Of a DNA stretch of 64,000 bases, positions 58,191 through 64,000 are shown piece by piece. The translations under genes and the position numbers were made by a program. Source of the stretch: Ligula intestinalis (Eukaryota; Platyhelminthes; Cestoda; Diphyllobothriidea; Diphyllobothriidae); contig JAYGXS010000004.1 of NCBI GenBank assembly GCA_036362985.1, positions 33,547,316 through 33,611,315 on the forward strand, read 5' to 3'. Every line of letters begins with the position of its first letter. Within the stretch, counting starts at the first letter, position 1. The notes below the pieces were generated by a model that was given only the letters and a program-made list of their open reading frames with translations, did no database searches and had not been told where the DNA came from.

Positions 58191-59499
58191 GTCTATATTA
58201 TTAGCCGGCATGTAGCTGCAAGAGGTGCTCGAGAGAGAGTCTGAGGACAGAAGGGGTGATTTAGTCTTGTAACCGATCGGTGAGTGCCTATCTGCCACTA
58301 CCTATAGATATATAATTGCTCAAATTCTTTTACGCACGAATACGGCTCGGTGACCCCGGGGTTAGAATTGGCTGTGTCGGAGGGTATCTAAGAAGATAGC
58401 CCACCTTTTCAGGTTACTTTGAAGAGGCTATCCCCACCCAAGGGGCAGTTCAATCCCTCCTGCCTCTATGCTCTCTTAGGGTGAAAGAACTGGTGCATAT
58501 CCTGGAAGACAAGAGAGCTCGTAAATGGCTCTTACGAACATTCAGTTGATGGCTTGCAGTGCTTGTTTGTGACAAGCATAGCGACGAAAAATAAACTGAG
58601 ATCAACTGGTAGGCTTGTTTGACCCTGAAACTACGGCCTGGCTAACCAATATGGTCAAATAAATCTAAGAAGATCACTCAGGCTTCTAGATTGATAACAC
58701 CTGATGATTTGACTTATGAGGTAATCCTCTATCTAAGCTCCCCTGAGCGGTCATAAAAAACGGACCTAGCTTTGAGGATATAGACATCTGAAGGCCTAAC
58801 AGTTACAGATAGCATAGGGAACCATGGACACTTTTAAAATCTACCAGTATTTTCAAAGCATTGGAAGCTAGGCTATCAAATAATTTTCATAAAAGTTAAT
58901 ATGTGCATAATACGAGTAACCATATTCCCAATTCTGCGTACAACCCAAAATTGAGGAGGTATGCTACGTGATCTGGCCGCTCATATCGTAACAAGGTTTA
59001 TAGTCCACGAGCTTGCAGATATATGTGTTCGCTGCTGCAAGCTCGGATATGTTTTGCACAACTTCTATAGGCTTAAAGACAAGGACTGATAGCAATAAAT
59101 ATTTTCTAATGATTTCGCAGCGAAATAATTTCTGAGAAAGGCCAAATACTCACGTTTAGAAACTGTAAGCTACATAATTCCTTGTCATTAAATAACCTGC
59201 CAGAAGTTCCTGCGGAATATGACGACACGTTTCTGTCTGTGTCTGCATTAAAGTGGTCTACAAACTTCAACTAGTTATAATATTCCTAGCGTAATTATAT
59301 CACATAAAGTAGGAATTCTGAACTCGTCTGTTATTCAAGATCTGCCGAGATTTTTCGAAGTATTTAATTAATGAACCCAATTACTTTTGAGGAGTAAGAA
59401 TCGATCTTTCCCGAGTGCGTCGGAAAACCTCAAACAGCACGATTCGAGCTGTCTTGGAAAGAAGTCATTTCACGGAAATAATATATAAAAGTCTGTCTC

Positions 59500-59590
59500 A
59501 AAAGAAGAAGCTACAATCGCTAGAGCAAGTAATTTATTGGCCTAATGTTTCCGGATTCCCGCTGGTATCCACTCCCAGAGACAATAGTAG
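59500..59590 (-). mobile_element. PLE-1 tail fragment G
   Basis: AAAGAAGAAGCTACAATCGC, then AGAGCAAGTAATTTATTGGC and CTAATGTTTCCGGATTCCCG, matching the reversed PLE-1 tail. It lies about 480 bases from the aldo-keto reductase exon, inside its intron. Confidence 0.6.
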
Positions 59591-60073
59591 GTGGTATTTG
59601 TCGAATAAACGCAGAAGCACGAAATCCACCCTGTCAATTACTTTTATAGATAATGTTCTTCAACTGAGATTACTTCTTTCAAGCAAAGGCGAATGTCCGA
59701 GTGCCAAATGCTTATACGGTTAAGAAAAAAATGACTGCCCAAACACAGGAAATATCTTTGTTTTTTACTTTTGTGAGTTTTTTTAATCGTGTCATGTGAA
59801 ACGCTGCGAGTGACAAGTTTAGGGACTTATCAGCCAATCAACCATCAGCGTCGCAAGTGTGCAGGTGACTGCACAAAGCACTGTGCGTGGCGCCAGAGCA
59901 GACCATCAATTGAATGAATTCCTATCAAAGGCCCAGGTTTCTATTAACTCTCTATCTGCCTGTCATGTTTGCGGCATGAGCAATTATAGTGTCGGCGACG
60001 TAGAAGAATAAACAAATGGTCACGCTGCTCCGTCAGTCTCCAGCTTTGTGCCTGCAGGATAATTCTCACTTAC

Positions 60074-60236
60074 GTTCAGGTTGGACCGTATTCGTTCGGG
60101 GTTCACGCTCTTTGGAATGACGATCAGGTCTCGTTGAATGCCATGTCGAAGGACTACCTGCGCTGAAGACTTGAAATGAGCTCGGGCGATATCCTTGACA
60201 AAATCTTCCTCGAGGAGCGATGGAAGGTGCACATGC
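60074..60236 (-). CDS. Aldo-keto reductase, third-from-last exon (partial gene)
   Basis: The exon supplies 54 full codons after one base of a split codon. Blocks are HLPSLLEEDFVKDIARAHF, KSSAQVVLRHGIQRDL and IVIPKSVNPERIRSN. The last is the NADPH-binding loop of aldo-keto reductases, with Lys, Ser, Arg and Asn at the family spacing; these contact the 2'-phosphate of NADPH. Members reduce aldehydes and ketones in the cytosol. Acceptor: TTTTTTAATTCTAAAAG. Donor: perfect GTAAGT. The catalytic Asp, Tyr, Lys and His lie in upstream exons not found in 60237-64000. Trp, usual before the IQR word, is His-Gly here. The exact subfamily cannot be named from the C terminus. Confidence 0.95.
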
Positions 60237-63200
60237 CTTTTAGAATTAAAAAAATTGAATTTGCGATTAATTTGTGTAAGTGCCGTTCGAAATTCACCCG
60301 CACCGTTCAGCTTTTCATATAAGTAAAATAAAATAAAAAGTAATGATGAGCGAAACCTACTGATGCGAACTATTGTATCTGCATTTCTACTGCAGAACAC
60401 GCTTCACGATTTAAAAAATAATAGGCTAAACAATTTGACAAAGCATGGGTAAAGGCTTATGGAAAGCTGATAGCTGATGAAGAAAGTGCATATTCATAAA
60501 AATATTCAGGGTAAAAAACAGGGTTTACTGTGGCTTGTGAAATACAGGACGGGATAAAGCATGAAGCGGGGCATCAAATGGACCAACTATCAAAAAATGA
60601 TTGAAGGTAGAAAGCAAATTTAGGTGTAATGTGCAGAAGAATATTTAACTCTGTTGAATTTGACGATAAGTCTCCAAGTTACGGTAAGAATACAAACATT
60701 ATTCGGAAAAGAAGTGTTTGTTTTCTAGGTAGCCGCATACTACAGTCTCTTAACAAGTGGTATACTAATGTGAATATTAACAAAAAATCCGTGAGTTTTT
60801 AAAAGGTTTTGTTTTTTAAATACCGCTTTATTAAGGCTGCAGAAGAACGAATAAAAATGTGTATAAAAGTGTATCCTAGTCTTCAATTGGAAAAACGTAA
60901 CTGGGGTAAATTTGCAGTACCCACAGACCTTTCCGAAATTTAAACAGCACTGCCTGTTCCTTTATACGGTATGGGCATGCCTAAAGGGACTCCGCCTTCT
61001 GATATTTGCCACTTTGGTGGATGGAAAAAGTATTTAACATTTTTTAAAGATATTTAAAGGATGCCTTGAAAAATCTAGTTCTACAACCATAGGCTTACTG
61101 CAGCAGCTTGTGGAACGTATTACATGCTCCACCCATATCTTGCTGTTTTATTGGTTACTATGCCATGCCCTGCAATAAATACAGATACGAACATTCATCT
61201 CTTATAAATATCTAGGAACAAATCGTGACAAGATCAGTTTTTTACGCGTTATACGTCGGTTGTACGAGCAAGCAATCAGAAATACAGCACGCGATTTCAT
61301 CAGGAAATGAGAACAGGGTAATGCCACCAGTCACCTTATTTGCGGCAGACAAATTCAAAAGTAATTGATTCGCAGTAGCCTGTGTGACTGTCTTCCCGCA
61401 ACAGAGACTAGGCCTAAACTAAAAACTATTCTGACTGCATCCCCCAAGGAGGGACAGAAAGCCACTACTTGCTGAAGGTCATGGAAAAGATAACTAAATT
61501 GAAAAGCCAAAGTACCGTGATTTTTCAGTGAATGCAGGCGTACCAAGCAAGTTCATGATAACTCAGAGAACGTGACTCGTTGACCATCATATATGGCATA
61601 AGAATAGAAGACCGCATAATACAGGTTTTCTTGTGTGGAATTCTAGAAAGGCTGCCTATTCCAATTTTTTGACCTAAATATGAGCCTTAAACATACTCCT
61701 AAACTTAACCCTGGAAGTTACCACATTACGGACTTCCTGTTTCCGCTTTCAAAGCCCTATTGGTTTGAAGTCTGTTACCACAAAATTCCAATTTTTCACA
61801 AAGGGCTTTGCGCTTTGTGAAGAGTACTACTAAGGAATAAAGGACACTGCCGTACTTTAGATGAGTCTCAAGACGGTTCACTGGACTCTGGTCTATTCTT
61901 TTGTTTACGGTTAACTTAATTTGCCTATAAAACACATAACACCCCCCACCCATAAGGCATAATTAAAATGCCATATCCTGCAATATGTAGGAAAGATTAA
62001 TTGTTGGTTCAATAGATCGGTTTGTGGACCGTCACACAAATGATCGCCCACCAATCGGTGTGAATCAGTTTTTTTATCACAGGAGTAAAAACAACCCCAA
62101 ACTGAGATATCAGAAACCAACGACACGAGAAATGCAACCAATTACATTTTCGGCTGCAGATGAATGAAAAATTAACTAAGCTGTAGAAGTCGCTGAAGCT
62201 GCTTCCTCAAAAGGGCAATAAATCTTCAAGCACATGTGAGGCTTTTAAGACAGTCGGCTGTCCAAACGCACGGGACGGGATCGTATGCCGTAAAAACGAA
62301 AGTTTCCACTAAATTTGGATAGCTCGGGTCCATAAGTTTACCAGTTTTCACCAGTTTTCTAGAAAATCAATTAATTAGTGCGCTTCTCACTTTGTTCAAG
62401 AAAGCAGTGGAACACGAGTCCATGTACATCCTCTTGACTCCCCAGTCGTTCAAACGCGTTAAGCAACAAAGGGGTGTCCACTTAATGAAACTGTTCGAAT
62501 AACCCTGAGTTGTATGTCATAACGCATATGCAAAAGACATTTTTAGCACCTTAATATTGAAACGTTAAGAGTACCGGAGCACTATGCTTGGTAGATGATT
62601 ATGACAAGATCTCGAGGTCTGACTGTTAACGCTCAAGTCATATTACCCAACCATAAATACTTCCGTCAATAAGGTAAAACAGAAAATCTGACAATTTTGA
62701 AGTTGTGCCTGAACGTTTAAAGGTGTAATGTTTGGCCATATCACTTCCTGCCGAACAGTAAACCAGCCATAAAAAATATTTAAAAGCATTCGGAGCGTGT
62801 GTTTTCAGTGTAAACTAAAGCCAAAACCAACGTCCGTTTTGGCTTCTGTACACTGGCAGCACAGTCGTTTAAAACACACCCCTTAATGTGCTGGCGGAAC
62901 TTTTGAAGGCACAGCATTTCATAATATGTCGGCCAGATGCTGAAAGCGCCTGCTTAAAAGTAAATCTGTCAAGCCGTTCCGAGTAGTGAATGTTTTGAGC
63001 TGATCAGATTCTGGTAAGATTAGTGAATTCTTACTGAGCCTAGTAGAAGCAGCAGCACATGTCCAGAGCCAGAGATTCGAGGAGATTTTAATCACTGGGT
63101 TCACCACTAACAGCTTCCAGAAAAAGCTTACTCAAACAATCAACAAACGAAAAATGGTTGACCTGCCTGTAAGCCTGCTGTCAGAACATTTGAAGCAGAG

Positions 63201-64000
63201 ATTATGGAAAGGTCAGAAAATGTTATTAATGGAAAGCAGATAAAACGTTAACCACGACTTGTGGCTCATCTGGGATAAGCGAACTTGATTGGTGACCAGA
63301 AAAAAACAAAATGCTGTTAAAGTAGCCTGTTTCTCATACAGCCAAAATTCGGTAAGTTAAGTTATTTTTTGCACATTTTCCTTTCAACGTTAAGGCGTAA
63401 TCATGTGGTGTAACTGTGAGGGCAAAGATGAAAAACCTGAAACCATTTCATACTGTTGCATGCGAAATATTTCAAGACCGCAGCCTCATTGGCACTCAAA
63501 GTAGGAAGAAGTAAGTATTCTACAAATATTGTCTGAAATCGTTTCCGTATTCATCAAAAATTCATTAGTTTTTTCTAATCATAAAAATATATAAATACAA
63601 TCTATCCATTTTGTAGAATAATTTGCATGTGTAAGCGTTAGATATTAAACTGGGATAATGACACATAAAGGAAAAGGTTCAACCCCGAAAGTATATGAAA
63701 TTTGAAATACCTTGTAGGTATTATCATATTTCTAAAGCATGCAAAATATATGGAAGGTTAAGAAGCCTTGGCTTAGTGGTTGCTGCGAATCGTGCAGCGA
63801 TGGCTTTCAGACAATCTGTATAAACTTCCTTTCCAGAAAGTAGAATTGAATTAGATAAACAAAGTGACTTAGGCTGCAGAATATGACCAATTTACTGATG
63901 ATACCGCCAGCAAAAGGGAAAAACACGCCCTGCAACAAAATCTGCTAGGTTCCGTGTAAGTATTTCACTTGACTAGAGACTATTCGCCATTTTTGATAAT
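60237..64000. other. No recognised gene; probably upstream intron of the aldo-keto reductase
   Basis: I looked on the minus strand for the family blocks that should precede the exon (AYSPLG, QVE.HPY, GVSNF) and found none. A short CCTAAACTTAACCC telomere-like piece (T6) lies at 61695-61715. Confidence 0.5.

Larger units (their letters stand above)
46684..60073 (-). other. 13.4 kb intron of the aldo-keto reductase gene
   Basis: Bounded by a perfect donor (AAC then GTAAGTGAG, minus strand) and the CTTTCTTTAG acceptor, with matching codon phase. It holds the tRNA-like sequence, PLE-2, the 240-base duplication, Y4, five or more SINE pieces, PLE-1 pieces F and G, a LINE fragment and the second HH-DR relative. 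Stretches between these entries show nothing I recognise. Confidence 0.85.

Noticed and set aside
61355..61546. Possible upstream aldo-keto reductase exon on the minus strand
   Set aside because: Translation lacks every family block (AYSPLG, QVE.HPY, GVSNF).
1..64000. CRISPR arrays, bacterial operons, prophage
   Set aside because: Introns, SINEs and Penelope-like elements show this is animal nuclear DNA; no regular spacer array was seen.

Overview
The window looks like repeat-rich nuclear DNA from a flatworm, most likely a large-genome cestode. The reasons are a 34-base intron next to a 13.4 kb intron, many decayed Penelope-like elements (PLEs), and tRNA-headed SINEs whose 3' part folds as a hammerhead ribozyme, a combination known from schistosomes. 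The species is inference. Only two genes can be supported, and both are partial. They converge.

Gene 1 (+ strand): the last coding exon of a TRIM9/TRIM67-type class I TRIM protein, 7167-7615. It carries the C-terminal half of a SPRY domain plus a low-complexity tail, with a candidate poly(A) signal near 8129. Gene 2 (- strand): the last three coding exons of an aldo-keto reductase, at 60236-60074, 46683-46601 and 46566-46515, with a candidate poly(A) signal near 46363. Its 13.4 kb intron (60073-46684) and the roughly 38 kb between the two genes are almost entirely repeats. Upstream exons of both genes appear to lie outside the window.

Repeat layout: about 19 pieces of one SINE family are spread from 0.15 to 58 kb. 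A PLE cluster lies at 16.5-20.6 kb: three PLE-1 endonuclease/tail pieces, a PLE-1 reverse transcriptase relic, and a second endonuclease family (PLE-4). A hammerhead element with a 337-base direct repeat lies at 22.07-22.56 kb, with a relative at 57.6 kb. There is a foldback element at 27.9-28.3 kb, a PLE-1 foldback at 42.5-42.9 kb, a 1 kb palindrome-like inverted repeat at 44.8-45.9 kb, a third PLE (PLE-2) at 48.0-49.0 kb and a 240-base tandem duplication at 49.2-49.7 kb.

The most interesting signal is that at least three otherwise different repeat families (the SINE, the direct-repeat element and PLE-1) carry the same RNA architecture. It is a type I hammerhead: CTGANGA, stem II, GAAA, a short self-complementary stem III and a UH cleavage site. 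In the SINE, stem I shows compensatory changes between copies. Several families also sit as head-to-head pairs with tails pointing outward. All folds and families were read by eye; no search or folding program was run.
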